A DNA stretch of 64,000 bases from CAWFXC01 sp963819735 (GTDB lineage: Bacteria > Actinomycetota > Acidimicrobiia > IMCC26256 > DASPTH01): assembly GCA_963819735.1 (NCBI GenBank), contig CAWFXC010000004.1:124001-188000 (forward strand), read 5' to 3'. Shown here one piece after another: positions 30,440-39,269 of this stretch. A program made the translations under genes and the position numbers. Position 1 is the first letter of the stretch. Every line of letters begins with the position of its first letter. Under the pieces are notes generated by a model. The model saw nothing but the letters and a program-made list of their open reading frames with translations, ran no database searches and was not told the DNA's origin.

Positions 30440-31321
30440 CTATGCGCTCCGTTTCTCGGCGAGGCGCGCCGCGTGCGCCACGAGGTTCTGCGCGTCGAGA
30501 CGCGTCGCCCACTCGACCAGCGCGGGCTCGGGCCCGTGCCACTCCCAGTCGTCGACCTGTCCGACGTCGGCGTCGGTGCGCAATGTCGCGAGGTCGAGGA
30601 AGAGTGCGGCTGCGTCGCGCGCGCCGGCGAGGGTGGCCGCCAACTTCGCCGCGCCGCGCACGTCGACGTCCCACTCGCGCGCGCTGTCGGGGATCGCGTC
30701 GAGATGTCCGTAGCGGGCGAGCACCGCGGCGGCCGATTTCGCACCCCATCCCGGGAGGCCCGGGAAGCCATCGGCGGTGTCGCCGACCAACGCGAGGTAG
30801 TCGGGGATCGAACGGGGACCCACGCCGAAGCGCTCCCACACCGCGGCTTCGTCGAGCACCCGTCCGCCCCGGCGGCGGTCGAGTTGGGCGACGACGGGAT
30901 CCTCGACGCACTGACCGAGGTCCTTGTCTGGGGTGCAGATGAACGCGCGCTCGACCCGTCCGTCGTCGCGCGCGACGCGTGCGGCCGACGCGAGCGCGTC
31001 GTCGGCCTCGACCTCGACCATGGGCCACACGGTCACGCCCAGCGCGCGCAGCGCGTCTTCGAGCATCGGGAACTGGGTGAGCAGCTCGGGATCCATGCCC
31101 GCGCTGGTCTTGTAACCGATCCACAGATCGTTGCGGAACGACTCGACGACGTGGTCGGTGGCGACGCCGACGTGGGTGGCACCCTGCTCGAGCATGCCGA
31201 GCACCGAGCCGAGCACGCCGCGCGTCGCAGCCACCTCCACACCGTCGTCGTCGAGGTGGGACGGCACCGCGAAGTGGTGCCGGAACAGCTCGTACGTGCC
31301 GTCGACGAGATGCACCTGCAC
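30440..31321 (-). CDS. 5'-3' exonuclease (Pol I N-domain/FEN family)
   Basis: A 293-residue stand-alone structure-specific nuclease. It starts V-Q-V-H-L-V-D-G-T-Y-E-L-F-R, the metal-binding Asp region. V-E-V-E-A-D-D-A-L-A follows mid-protein, then F-I-C-T-P-D-K-D-L-G-Q and the helix-hairpin-helix D-G-F-P-G-L-P-G-W-G-A-K-S-A-A. It removes RNA primers or flaps. GTG 31319-31321 is the start (a second GTG at 31315 is possible). Probably co-transcribed with the hydrolase gene. Confidence 0.9.
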   Translation of the reverse strand: MQVHLVDGTYELFRHHFAVPSHLDDDGVEVAATRGVLGSVLGMLEQGATHVGVATDHVVESFRNDLWIGYKTSAGMDPELLTQFPMLEDALRALGVTVWPMVEVEADDALASAARVARDDGRVERAFICTPDKDLGQCVEDPVVAQLDRRRGGRVLDEAAVWERFGVGPRSIPDYLALVGDTADGFPGLPGWGAKSAAAVLARYGHLDAIPDSAREWDVDVRGAAKLAATLAGARDAAALFLDLATLRTDADVGQVDDWEWHGPEPALVEWATRLDAQNLVAHAARLAEKRSA

Positions 31322-31435
31322 GCCCGCTCCCCCTCTCCGATCCTGCGTTCGCACGTTGCGAACCGGCACGAAACGGCCGCGAAATACCCTGGGTTGATCC
31401 GCCACCGAGCCCGGTTGCGGACTACCCTCCGAGAC

Positions 31436-32353
31436 GTGGACGACGACCAGCTGCTGGCCGAACTCGAGCCTACGGCCACCAAGCTCCTCGAGCGTCATCT
31501 GACCACGGCCAAGGAATGGTTCCCCCACGAATTGGTTCCGTGGAGCCGCGGCCGCGACTTCGTCGACGGCGAGGAATGGGACGCCGCCGCGTCACCGCTC
31601 TCACCCGCGGCGCGCAGCGCGTTGTTCCTGAACATCCTCACCGAGGACAACCTGCCGCACTACTACCGCACGATCAGCGGGAAGTTCGGCAACGACGACG
31701 TGTGGGGTGAGTGGAACCGCCGCTGGACTGCCGAAGAGGGTCGGCACGCGATCGTGATCCGCGACTACCTCGCGGTGTCGCGCTCGATCGACATGCGCGA
31801 GCTCGAACGCGCGCGCATGCGGCAGGTCTCGATGGGTCTCGTGCCCAATCCCGACGGCATCGAAGACGGCATCGTCTACGTCGCGCTCCAGGAGCTCGCC
31901 ACCCGCATCTCGCACCGCAACACCGGCAAGGTGCTCGACGACCCTCAGGGGCTCGCGATCATGAGCCGGGTCGCGGCCGACGAGAACCTGCACCACCTCT
32001 TCTACCGCGACCTCGCGTCGGCCGCGCTCGAGATCGATCCGTCGGGCATGGTCGCGGCCATCGACCGTCAGGTGCGCCACTTCGAGATGCCCGGCGCCGG
32101 CATCCCCGACTTCAAGAGCCACGCGCGTCTCATCGCCGACGCCGGCATCTACGACTTCGCCGCGCACCACGACCAGATCCTCGTGCCCGTCGTGTTCAAG
32201 CACTGGCGGATCGAGCAGCTGCAGAACCTCAAGGCGAGCGCGGAGCAGGCCCGGGAGCGGCTCGTCCGCTACGTCGAGAAGGTCGGCACCGTGGCCAAGC
32301 GGATGAAGTCACGCCTCGCCGTGCCGCAGGCGCGCACCGCGCCCGCGATCTAG
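31436..32353 (+). CDS. acyl-ACP desaturase (diiron fatty acid desaturase type 2)
   Basis: A 305-residue soluble diiron protein that introduces a double bond into acyl-ACP. Iron ligands are visible in E70 (L-T-E-D-N-L-P-H-Y), E101/H104 (A-E-E-G-R-H-A), the later E-L-A-T-R-I and D-E-N-L-H-H-L-F. This is the DesA-type family common in mycobacteria and relatives. The start is GTG 31436. Its last 45 nt overlap the convergent SRPBCC gene. It may act with the SCP2 and prenyl genes nearby, but no operon link is seen. Confidence 0.92.
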   Translation: MDDDQLLAELEPTATKLLERHLTTAKEWFPHELVPWSRGRDFVDGEEWDAAASPLSPAARSALFLNILTEDNLPHYYRTISGKFGNDDVWGEWNRRWTAEEGRHAIVIRDYLAVSRSIDMRELERARMRQVSMGLVPNPDGIEDGIVYVALQELATRISHRNTGKVLDDPQGLAIMSRVAADENLHHLFYRDLASAALEIDPSGMVAAIDRQVRHFEMPGAGIPDFKSHARLIADAGIYDFAAHHDQILVPVVFKHWRIEQLQNLKASAEQARERLVRYVEKVGTVAKRMKSRLAVPQARTAPAI

Positions 32354-32875
32354 CGCCCGCGCGCCAACCAACTCGCACCCCTCAGCGCTCGTCGCCGGCC
32401 TGCCACCTGCCGGGGTCCCACTGCCTTCGAGGGCGTGGGCTTCGAACTGCACCAGCCCCCGCTCCACGATCCGGTCGTGGGCCCACGCCATGGCCGGCCG
32501 AGCCACCCGCACCAACGAGCGCAGCACGGGGGCCCGCAGCTCGAGCTCCCAGGCCAGGCGGGTGTCGGTTCCGTCGCCCGACGGCGTGAGCACCAGCGAG
32601 GCGGGGCCGCGGAGATCGCCATCGACGGTGGTCGTGAGCCGAACGCCGGCCACCGCGTCGACCACGTCGATCGTGCAGCCGAGCTGGTACGGAAGCGGCG
32701 CCTGGATCACCGCGTACGCCCGCGCGTCCGTGGTGAGGGCGTCGCCCTCCACCCGGAACTCACGCAACCACGGCCACCACTCGCGGTAGCGGTCGGTCTG
32801 CGCCAGTGTGCTCCACAACCGTTCCGAGCTCACGCCGAAGTGCCAGGTCCGATCGAAGCAGAACGGTGACGGCAC
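32309..32875 (-). CDS. SRPBCC-family (START-like) protein
   Basis: A 188-residue lipid/ligand-binding fold: F-D-R-T-W-H-F-G-V-S-S-E-R-L-W-S-T-L-A near the start, W-W-P-W-L-R-E-F-R-V, and a long C-terminal helix (A-M-A-W-A-H-D-R-I-V-E-R-G-L). Starts at GTG 32873-32875. The C-terminal 45 residues are unusual and the 3' end overlaps the desaturase gene tail-to-tail by 45 nt, so the annotated C-terminus could be shorter in reality only if a stop was missed; none is seen. Confidence 0.8.
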   Translation of the reverse strand: MPSPFCFDRTWHFGVSSERLWSTLAQTDRYREWWPWLREFRVEGDALTTDARAYAVIQAPLPYQLGCTIDVVDAVAGVRLTTTVDGDLRGPASLVLTPSGDGTDTRLAWELELRAPVLRSLVRVARPAMAWAHDRIVERGLVQFEAHALEGSGTPAGGRPATSAEGCELVGARALDRGRGARLRHGEA

Positions 32876-32896
32876 CCCTGCAGCCTCGCAGTGCGG

Positions 32897-33847
32897 CTAC
32901 GCCGGTGCAAGCAGGGAGCTCGACTCCTCGGGTGGGAGCGGCGGCAGCGCGACCGGAGAGGTGCGATCGAAGAGACCGAGATAGAGCACGAGCGTCGCGC
33001 TCCACACCGCGGCGGCGCCCGCGATGTGGAAGCCGACGAGCAACGCGGGGATGCCGTTGAAGTACTGGATGTAGCCGAGCGCGCCCTGGGCCACGAGCAC
33101 GACGAGCAGGATCGAGACGCGCTGTTGCACACTTCGCGGCGCGCGGTCGCGTCGGATCATCCAGACCATGAGCAGCACCGCGGCGAGGAAGATCCACACC
33201 GTGCCGCTGTGCAGGCGCGCGACGTCTTCGATGCGGAAGTCGAGGCGCGCCACGTTGTCGGTCTTGCCGCCACCACTGTGCGGGCCCGCGCCGGTGACGA
33301 CGGTGCCGGTGAAGAGGACCACGGCCGCGAGCCCGAGCAGCACGCGGCCGAGCACCACGGTGCGACGGGTGGCGACGGGATGGCTCGGCGCGTCGGGGAG
33401 CCCGGCGCGGCGCACGAGCACGATCGCGTCCGAGAGCAGCACGATCGAGAGCAGGAAGTGCGCCATCACGAACTGCGGCCGGAGATCGAACGCGACGGTG
33501 AGCTGGCCGAGCACGGCCTGCGCGAACACCCCGATGACGAGCCCGATCGACAGCCAGGTGAGATCGCGGCGCCGGGGTATGCGCACGAGGCTGCCGAGCA
33601 CGGCCACGATCACCGCCACCGACACCAAGCCGGTGAACAGCCGGTTGATGTGCTCGATGGTGGCGTGCTCGCTCGACGGGCCGTGCGCCTGGAGCTGGCT
33701 CTTCGGGCAGCTGATCCCGACCGGGCAGCCGAGGCCGGAGTTCGTGAGCCGCACCGCGCCGCCGGTGACGATGATCACCGCCAGCAGCAGCGCGGCCGCG
33801 ATCGTGATCCGTCGGTATGCGAGCGGGCTCAGGTGGGGCACGCGCAT
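32897..33847 (-). CDS. ctaA: heme A synthase (COX15/CtaA family)
   Basis: A 316-residue membrane enzyme converting heme O to heme A. Eight hydrophobic helices are visible. G-G-A-V-R-L-T-N-S-G-L-G-C-P near residue 30 and E-H-I-N-R-L-F-T-G near 65 carry conserved Cys/His. M-A-H-F-L-L-S near 128 and L-H-S-G-T-V near 213 carry further heme-ligand His. Paired functionally with ctaB at 6367, though the genes are 25 kb apart. Confidence 0.94.
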   Translation of the reverse strand: MRVPHLSPLAYRRITIAAALLLAVIIVTGGAVRLTNSGLGCPVGISCPKSQLQAHGPSSEHATIEHINRLFTGLVSVAVIVAVLGSLVRIPRRRDLTWLSIGLVIGVFAQAVLGQLTVAFDLRPQFVMAHFLLSIVLLSDAIVLVRRAGLPDAPSHPVATRRTVVLGRVLLGLAAVVLFTGTVVTGAGPHSGGGKTDNVARLDFRIEDVARLHSGTVWIFLAAVLLMVWMIRRDRAPRSVQQRVSILLVVLVAQGALGYIQYFNGIPALLVGFHIAGAAAVWSATLVLYLGLFDRTSPVALPPLPPEESSSLLAPA

Positions 33848-33926
33848 GGTGGCGCGATCGTACCGAGCCCCGCGTGAGAACCGGGAGGCGCGGACCGGAC
33901 CGGGACCCGCGCCGGTCAGGCCCGGA

Positions 33927-35801
33927 TCAGGCTCGGGGCGGGCGCGACTGGCCGCGCTTGCGGCCCCGGGTCGTGGCCTCGAGGATCACCTTGCGCAGCC
34001 GGACGTTGTGCGGGGTCACCTCGACGCACTCGTCGTCGGCGATGAACTCCAACGCCTGCTCCAGCGACATCGGCCGGGGCGGGACGAGCCGCACCGTGTC
34101 GTCGGAGGCCGAAGCCCGCATGTTGGTGAGCTTCTTCTCCTTGGTGGGGTTCACATCCATCTCGTCGGAGCGGGCGTTCTCCCCCACGATCATGCCCTCG
34201 TAGACCTCCACACCGGGGCCGACGAGCATCTGCCCGCGCTCCTGGAGGTTCATCAGCGCGAACGTGTTGGTCATGCCGCGCCGGTCCGACACCAGGCTCC
34301 CCGTCGGCCGCGTGCGCAGCTCGCCGTGCCACGGCTCGTACCGGTCGAACACGTGGTGGAGCATGCCGGTGCCGCGGGTCTCGGTCATGAACTCGGTGCG
34401 GAACCCGATGAGGCCGCGTGCGGGCACGAGGTACTCCATGCGCGCCCAGCCGGTGCCGTGGTTGACCATCTGCTCGAGCCGGCCCTTGCGCAGCGCCAGC
34501 ATCTGGGTGACCACGCCGAGGTAGTCGTCGGGGACGTCGATGGTGACGTGCTCGACCGGCTCGTGCACCTTGCCGTTGACCTCGCGGGTGACGACTTCGG
34601 GCTTGCCCACGGTGAGCTCGAAGCCCTCGCGGCGCATCATCTCGACCAGCACCGCGAGCTGCAGCTCGCCGCGCCCCTGTACCTCCCAGGCGTCGGGACG
34701 ATCGGTGGGGAGCACCCGCAGCGACACGTTGCCGACCAGCTCGTTGTCGAGGCGGGTCTTCACCTGCCGGGCGGTGAGCTTGTTGCCGTCCTGGCCCGAC
34801 AGCGGCGACGTGTTGATGCCGACCGTCATCGACAGGCTCGGGTCGTCGACGTGCGTGACCGGCAACGGACGGGGGTCGTCGGGGTCGGTGAGGGTCTCGC
34901 CGATGGTGACGTCGGCCAGGCCGGCGATCGCCATGATCTCGCCCGGACCCACCTCTTCGGCGTCGACGCGGTCGAGCGCCTCGGTGACGTACAGCTCCGT
35001 GATCCGGACGTTCTCGACCGTGCCGTCGGCCCGGCACCACGCGACCGGCTGCCCCTTGCGCAGGGTGCCGTGGCGCACGCGGCAGAGCGCGATCCGCCCC
35101 ACGTAGGGGGATGCGTCGAGGTTGGTGACGAGCGCCTGGAACGGGTGACCTTCGTCGAACTCGGGCGCGGGGATGTGCTCGAGGATCACCTCGAACAGCG
35201 GCTTGAGGCCGTCGGCCCCGCCGGGGGTGCCCGAGATGAGATCGGGATCGGCCGGGTCGAGCGACGCGCGCCCGGAGCGGGCGTTGCAGTACACGATCGG
35301 GAACGAGATCTGGTGTTCGTCGGCGTCGAGGTCGAGGAACAGCTCCTCCACTTCGTGGACCACCTCGGCCACCCGGGCATCGCTGCGGTCGACCTTGTTC
35401 ACGACGAGGACGACGGGCAGGCGCGCCTCCAGCGTCTTGCGGAGGACGAAGCGGGTCTGGGGCAGCGGCCCCTCGCTGGCGTCGACGAGCAGGAGCACGC
35501 CGTCGACCATGGTGAGGCCCCGCTCGACCTCGCCGCCGAAGTCGGCGTGGCCGGGGGTGTCGATGATGTTGATCTTCACGTCGCCGTAGCGGACCGCGGT
35601 GTTCTTGGCCAGGATCGTGATGCCCTTCTCACGCTCGAGGTCCATGGAGTCCATGACCCGGTCGGCCACCTCCTGGTGCGCGCCGAAGGAGCCGGTCTGG
35701 CGCAGCATGGCGTCGACGAGGGTGGTCTTGCCGTGGTCGACATGGGCGACGATGGCGACGTTGCGGAGCGCTTCTTGGCGAGGCAGTGCGCGCGTGGACA
35801 T
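33927..35801 (-). CDS. typA: translational GTPase TypA/BipA
   Basis: A 624-residue ribosome-binding GTPase. G1 A-H-V-D-H-G-K-T-T (17-25), G3 D-T-P-G-H-A-D-F-G-G-E-V, and G4 N-K-V-D-R-S-D are all present. Domain II, EF-G-like domains and the BipA-specific C-terminus (about the last 100 residues, with K-K-L-T-N-M-R-A-S) follow. It helps ribosome assembly and stress adaptation. The length matches the family. It is monocistronic, with a 75 nt gap to the next gene. Confidence 0.96.
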   Translation of the reverse strand: MSTRALPRQEALRNVAIVAHVDHGKTTLVDAMLRQTGSFGAHQEVADRVMDSMDLEREKGITILAKNTAVRYGDVKINIIDTPGHADFGGEVERGLTMVDGVLLLVDASEGPLPQTRFVLRKTLEARLPVVLVVNKVDRSDARVAEVVHEVEELFLDLDADEHQISFPIVYCNARSGRASLDPADPDLISGTPGGADGLKPLFEVILEHIPAPEFDEGHPFQALVTNLDASPYVGRIALCRVRHGTLRKGQPVAWCRADGTVENVRITELYVTEALDRVDAEEVGPGEIMAIAGLADVTIGETLTDPDDPRPLPVTHVDDPSLSMTVGINTSPLSGQDGNKLTARQVKTRLDNELVGNVSLRVLPTDRPDAWEVQGRGELQLAVLVEMMRREGFELTVGKPEVVTREVNGKVHEPVEHVTIDVPDDYLGVVTQMLALRKGRLEQMVNHGTGWARMEYLVPARGLIGFRTEFMTETRGTGMLHHVFDRYEPWHGELRTRPTGSLVSDRRGMTNTFALMNLQERGQMLVGPGVEVYEGMIVGENARSDEMDVNPTKEKKLTNMRASASDDTVRLVPPRPMSLEQALEFIADDECVEVTPHNVRLRKVILEATTRGRKRGQSRPPRA

Positions 35802-35876
35802 GAGGGCCTTTCGCGGGGGGTTCGACAGTCTACCGGCCCGGTGCTCGTTCCCCGGCGCCCGGGTCAGGCCTGGTGG

Positions 35877-36299
35877 CTAGCGGGTCGCAGCCACCCGGGG
35901 CCGACCGCCGATCAGGCGGGCCAGGAGGGCCGCGATCACCGCGAAGAGCATCGCCACGATGAGCGCCGGCAGCACCACCACGATCACCGTGCCGACGATC
36001 TGGTCGCTCACCTTGAGGTCGCTGCTGTTGTACCCGAGGATCACGAGGACGGTGAAGGGCACTGCGCCGATGGTGGCGGCCAGGATGCCGGTCCAGGCCC
36101 GGCGGCTGAGCGACGACGCCACGACCGCGCCGAGCACCAGGCCGATGCCGCCGCCGAGGCCCCAGAGCACGGGCGGGGCGATGTTGCGGGTGCCGGGGCC
36201 GTTGATGGTCGACTCGAGCGCCGCCGCCAGCGTGGTGAGGAGCAGGCTCGTCACCACCGCGATCGCCGCCCCGAGCCACATCGCCCGCGAGTCCCGCAC
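35877..36299 (-). CDS. hypothetical membrane protein
   Basis: A 140-residue protein with four hydrophobic segments (about 10-28, 42-62, 70-90 and 105-130) and an Arg-rich end. The GTG 36297-36299 start has GGAGG about seven bases upstream, which favours it over the internal ATG (36279-36281). No family is recognised. It sits upstream of typA on the same strand and is divergent from the HD-domain gene, 54 nt apart. Confidence 0.7.
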   Translation of the reverse strand: MRDSRAMWLGAAIAVVTSLLLTTLAAALESTINGPGTRNIAPPVLWGLGGGIGLVLGAVVASSLSRRAWTGILAATIGAVPFTVLVILGYNSSDLKVSDQIVGTVIVVVLPALIVAMLFAVIAALLARLIGGRPRVAATR

Positions 36300-36353
36300 C
36301 GTCCACCTCCCCTCGCGTCGCAGTCGTTGCGAATCCGCGTCAGGATAGAGGGC

Positions 36354-36929
36354 ATGACCCCGGACACCGCGACCACACCCACCAAGCCCACGTTCACCCG
36401 GATGGACGAGTCCACGGCCGAGGAATGGGCCGTCATCGCCGCCGAGAGCGTCGCCCACCAGCCCCGCGTCGCCGAGTCGGTGCTCGATCTCCTGCGCAGC
36501 CTCGCCGCCATCACCGACGGGTTCGCGGTCGATCAGCTCACGCACTGCCTCCAGACCGCCACCATCGCCGAGCGGGCGGGGGCCGACGACGAATGGGTCG
36601 TCGCGTCCCTCTGTCACGACATCGGCAAGGCGGTCAGTGTGGCGAACCACCCGCGCATCTCGGCCGAGATCCTGCGGCCCTATGTGTCCGAGGAGGTGCA
36701 CTGGGTGATCGCGGTCCACCAGGACTTCCAGGGCGCCCACTACTTCCACCATCTCGGCGGCGACCCGGCGGCACGCGAGAAGCACCGCGGGCACCCGTCG
36801 TTCGCCCGGGCGGAGCAGTTCGCCGACGAGTGGGACCAGATCGCGTTCGATCCGGCCTACGACACGCTGCCGCTCGAGCACTTCGAGGCCCGGGTGCGCA
36901 CCCAGTTCGCCCGGCCCCGCTCGTTCTGA
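36354..36929 (+). CDS. HD-domain phosphohydrolase
   Basis: A 191-residue protein with the HD metal site: L-T-H-C-L-Q-T-A-T (His), L-C-H-D-I-G-K (His-Asp) near residue 85, A-V-H-Q-D-F and a later Asp/His. It resembles small predicted phosphohydrolases, including inositol-oxygenase-like HD proteins; the substrate cannot be read from the sequence. ATG 36354. The PIG-L gene follows 8 nt after the stop, so they form a pair. Confidence 0.85.
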   Translation: MTPDTATTPTKPTFTRMDESTAEEWAVIAAESVAHQPRVAESVLDLLRSLAAITDGFAVDQLTHCLQTATIAERAGADDEWVVASLCHDIGKAVSVANHPRISAEILRPYVSEEVHWVIAVHQDFQGAHYFHHLGGDPAAREKHRGHPSFARAEQFADEWDQIAFDPAYDTLPLEHFEARVRTQFARPRSF

Positions 36930-36937
36930 CCGCGACC

Positions 36938-37660
36938 GTGGACCGCTTCCCCGACGACTGGACCCGCGCCCTCTGCGTGGTGGCGCATCCCGACGACCTC
37001 GAATACGGCGCCGGCGCCGCCGTCGCCACCTGGACCGCGGCGGGCAAGGAGGTCTCGTACCTGCTCGTCACGCGCGGTGAGGCGGGGATCGACGGCCTGG
37101 ACCCGGTGGAGACGGCCCGGGTGCGTGAGGCGGAGGAGCGGGCCGGGGCCGCGGTGGTGGGCGTCGACACGGTCGAGTTCCTCGACGGCTACGTCGACGG
37201 GGTGATCGAGTACGGCCTCCGCTTGCGCCGCGATCTCGCCCGGGCGATCCGGCGCACGCGGCCCGACCTCCTGGTGTCGATCAACTATCGGGACACCTGG
37301 GGCGGGCGCGGTTTCAACATGGCCGACCACCGCAACGTCGGCCTCGCCCTCCTCGACGCCGCCCGTGACGCCGGCAACCGTTGGGTGTTCGTCGACGGCC
37401 CGGCCGACACCGCGTCTGAGACCGCGGCCTGGTCCGGAGTCCGGTGGGTGGCGCTCAATGGCTCGCCCGCGCCGACCCATTTCGTCGACGTCAGCCGTCA
37501 CCTCGACCGGGGCGTCGAAAGTCTCCGGGCCCACGCCGCGTACATCGACGGCCTCGGTGGGGAGTTCGATGCCGACGCGTTCCTCCGCGGCATGGCGTCC
37601 ACCGCGGGCGCCGAGGTCGGCTGCACCTACGCGGCGACCTTCGAACTGTTCGAGTTCTAG
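36938..37660 (+). CDS. PIG-L family deacetylase
   Basis: A 240-residue zinc deacetylase of the LmbE/MshB type. V-A-H-P-D-D-L-E-Y-G (14-23) carries the metal ligands, T-R-G-E-A-G-I-D follows, and M-A-D-H-R-N-V-G-L-A holds the second His. It removes acetyl from GlcNAc-type substrates. The sequence is distinct from the mca gene at 51057. Starts at GTG 36938, 8 nt after the HD gene. Confidence 0.88.
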   Translation: MDRFPDDWTRALCVVAHPDDLEYGAGAAVATWTAAGKEVSYLLVTRGEAGIDGLDPVETARVREAEERAGAAVVGVDTVEFLDGYVDGVIEYGLRLRRDLARAIRRTRPDLLVSINYRDTWGGRGFNMADHRNVGLALLDAARDAGNRWVFVDGPADTASETAAWSGVRWVALNGSPAPTHFVDVSRHLDRGVESLRAHAAYIDGLGGEFDADAFLRGMASTAGAEVGCTYAATFELFEF

Positions 37661-37667
37661 GCCGCGG

Positions 37668-38291
37668 TCATCCCCGGGGCTCGCCCGGCCGTCCGTCGGC
37701 CACGGTCGCCGCGAACGACGCCAGCCCCGCCACCAGGGCCTCGGTGTGGGCCCGGTGGACGTCGCCCTCCGGGCCGTAGCCGTAGGGCCCGATGGCGCGC
37801 ACCGGGTGCGGCAGCTCGAGTTGCACCCCGCCCCCGCCCGCCCGGTTGACCGGGTTCCGGGGATCGAGACCCCGCAGGCGCCGCGGGATCAGGGCCAGGT
37901 CGTCGACGATGCGGTACTCCGGGAGCACGCCGCGCAGCGTGATCGCGAGCGCGGCGGCGAGGCGGCGGTCGGCGCCGCCCACGAGGACCGCGCGGTGCAG
38001 CTCCTCGCGGCCCCAGTACCCGTGGACCGACACCAGCACCTCGACGTGCTCGAGGAACGACACGAGCAGCGGTGAGCACGACGGATCGGTCTCGTGCGAC
38101 GGCACGTGCCGCTTGAGGTCGTCGGGCTGCACGACCACGTACCACGACGCGCCCACTCGTCCGGCGGCGTCGCGCGCGATCTCCGCAGTGCCCGGTTCCA
38201 ACCCGCCGTGCAGCGCGAGGAAGCCGACGCGGGACGCGAGCACCGACTCCTCGACCACCGCGGGATGCGCGAGCAATTCGGCGAAGGCCAC
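37668..38291 (-). CDS. poly-gamma-glutamate hydrolase-family (zinc peptidase) protein
   Basis: About 207 residues from GTG 38289-38291; ATG 38322-38324 is the alternative and would leave only 8 nt to the divergent gene. F-L-A-L-H-G-G-L-E-P-G-T-A-E-I-A near the N-terminus and L-V-S-V-H-G-Y-W-G-R-E-E then V-L-V-G-G-A-D-R-R-L mid-protein fit the PghP-like, carboxypeptidase-fold zinc hydrolases of phage and bacterial origin. P-R-N-P-V-N-R-A-G-G-G-G-V-Q-L-E-L-P resembles the conserved C-terminal segment. The substrate in this host is unknown. Confidence 0.65.
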   Translation of the reverse strand: MAFAELLAHPAVVEESVLASRVGFLALHGGLEPGTAEIARDAAGRVGASWYVVVQPDDLKRHVPSHETDPSCSPLLVSFLEHVEVLVSVHGYWGREELHRAVLVGGADRRLAAALAITLRGVLPEYRIVDDLALIPRRLRGLDPRNPVNRAGGGGVQLELPHPVRAIGPYGYGPEGDVHRAHTEALVAGLASFAATVADGRPGEPRG

Positions 38292-38332
38292 GACGCCGAC
38301 CGTACTTCGTCGGGTGTGTAGCATCCGCGCCC

Positions 38333-39202
38333 ATGCTGTGGCGTCGTCCCGACGGGGATCTCGTGCGCGATGTCGACCCCACCAAGGCGATCATGCCGTA
38401 CCTGATGCGGGGCCGGAACGAGTCGGCGGTCTACTTCGAGCAGCGCATCGCGATGCGCCAGGCCGACCTCTTCGTGCGCGGCTTCAACGAGACGCATCCC
38501 GACACACCCATCACGATCCAGCACCTCGTCATGTGGACGATCACGCAGGTGCTCCACCAATTCCCGACGATGAACCGATTCGTCGTCGGCGGTCGCCTCT
38601 ACCAGCGGCGGGGAATCTGGTTCACGTACTCGGCGAAGCAGAGCCTCAAGGGCAAGTCGCCGCTCATCGTGCTCAAGAGACGCTTCGACCCCGACGAGCC
38701 GTTCGAGGACATGGTGGCGGCGATGCAGGCGCAGCTGCGGGAGGACCGCTACGGCGGTGGCATCAGCGCCTCCGACGCCGAGGCCGCCCTCATCCTCAAG
38801 TTCCCGGGCCTGGTCCGGCGCCTGATCCTCGCCGTCGGGCGCTTCGGCGACGCGTTCGGATTGCTCCCGGGTTCGATGATCGAGCACGACCCCATGTACG
38901 CGAGCGTGTTCTTCGCCAACCTGGCCAGCATCGGGATGGACGCCTGCTACCACCACCTCTACGAGTACGGGAGCATCGGGGTGTTCGGCGTGATCGGGCG
39001 CCCGACGACGGATCCCGGTTCGCCCACCAGCGGCCCCGACCGTCGCCGCAGCATGACGCTGCGGTGGACGTTCGATGAACGGACCGAAGACGGCCTGGTG
39101 GCCGGCTACGCGTTGAAGCGGGCCAAGCAGATCCTCGAGGACCCGGCCGCCGCAGGCCTCACCTTGCCCGAGAGTCCCGCGTCGGGTGACGGTTCCCCGT
39201 AG
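38333..39202 (+). CDS. CoA-dependent acyltransferase-like protein (2-oxoacid dehydrogenase E2 catalytic-domain type)
   Basis: A 289-residue protein with E2-catalytic-domain features: D-P-T-K-A-I-M-P-Y-L-M-R-G-R-N-E, V-M-W-T-I-T-Q-V-L-H-Q-F-P-T-M-N-R-F-V, and Y-G-S-I-G-V-F-G-V-I-G near the end. The lipoyl and subunit-binding domains of true E2 are absent. The H-H-L-Y segment stands where E2 has its active His, but the H-x3-D-G motif is not seen. It therefore looks like a free-standing acyltransferase. ATG 38333, 68 nt upstream of the alpha-oxoamine synthase. Confidence 0.7.
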   Translation: MLWRRPDGDLVRDVDPTKAIMPYLMRGRNESAVYFEQRIAMRQADLFVRGFNETHPDTPITIQHLVMWTITQVLHQFPTMNRFVVGGRLYQRRGIWFTYSAKQSLKGKSPLIVLKRRFDPDEPFEDMVAAMQAQLREDRYGGGISASDAEAALILKFPGLVRRLILAVGRFGDAFGLLPGSMIEHDPMYASVFFANLASIGMDACYHHLYEYGSIGVFGVIGRPTTDPGSPTSGPDRRRSMTLRWTFDERTEDGLVAGYALKRAKQILEDPAAAGLTLPESPASGDGSP

Positions 39203-39269
39203 ACTCCCCTGCCGACCGGTACGCTGACCGGATGCCGGGGGTCGGAAGAAGGGTTGGGGTGAGTTCGGG

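Noticed and set aside
28141..30771. Long minus-strand frame (about 870 codons) through rmuC and the hydrolase
   Set aside because: It is a second frame over rmuC, the epoxide-hydrolase-like and exonuclease genes. Composition is Arg/Gly/Pro-rich without domains.
33168..36929. Very long plus-strand open frame (over 1200 codons) before the HD gene
   Set aside because: It lies antisense to ctaA, typA and a membrane gene. Only its last part, from 36354, is the real HD-domain gene.
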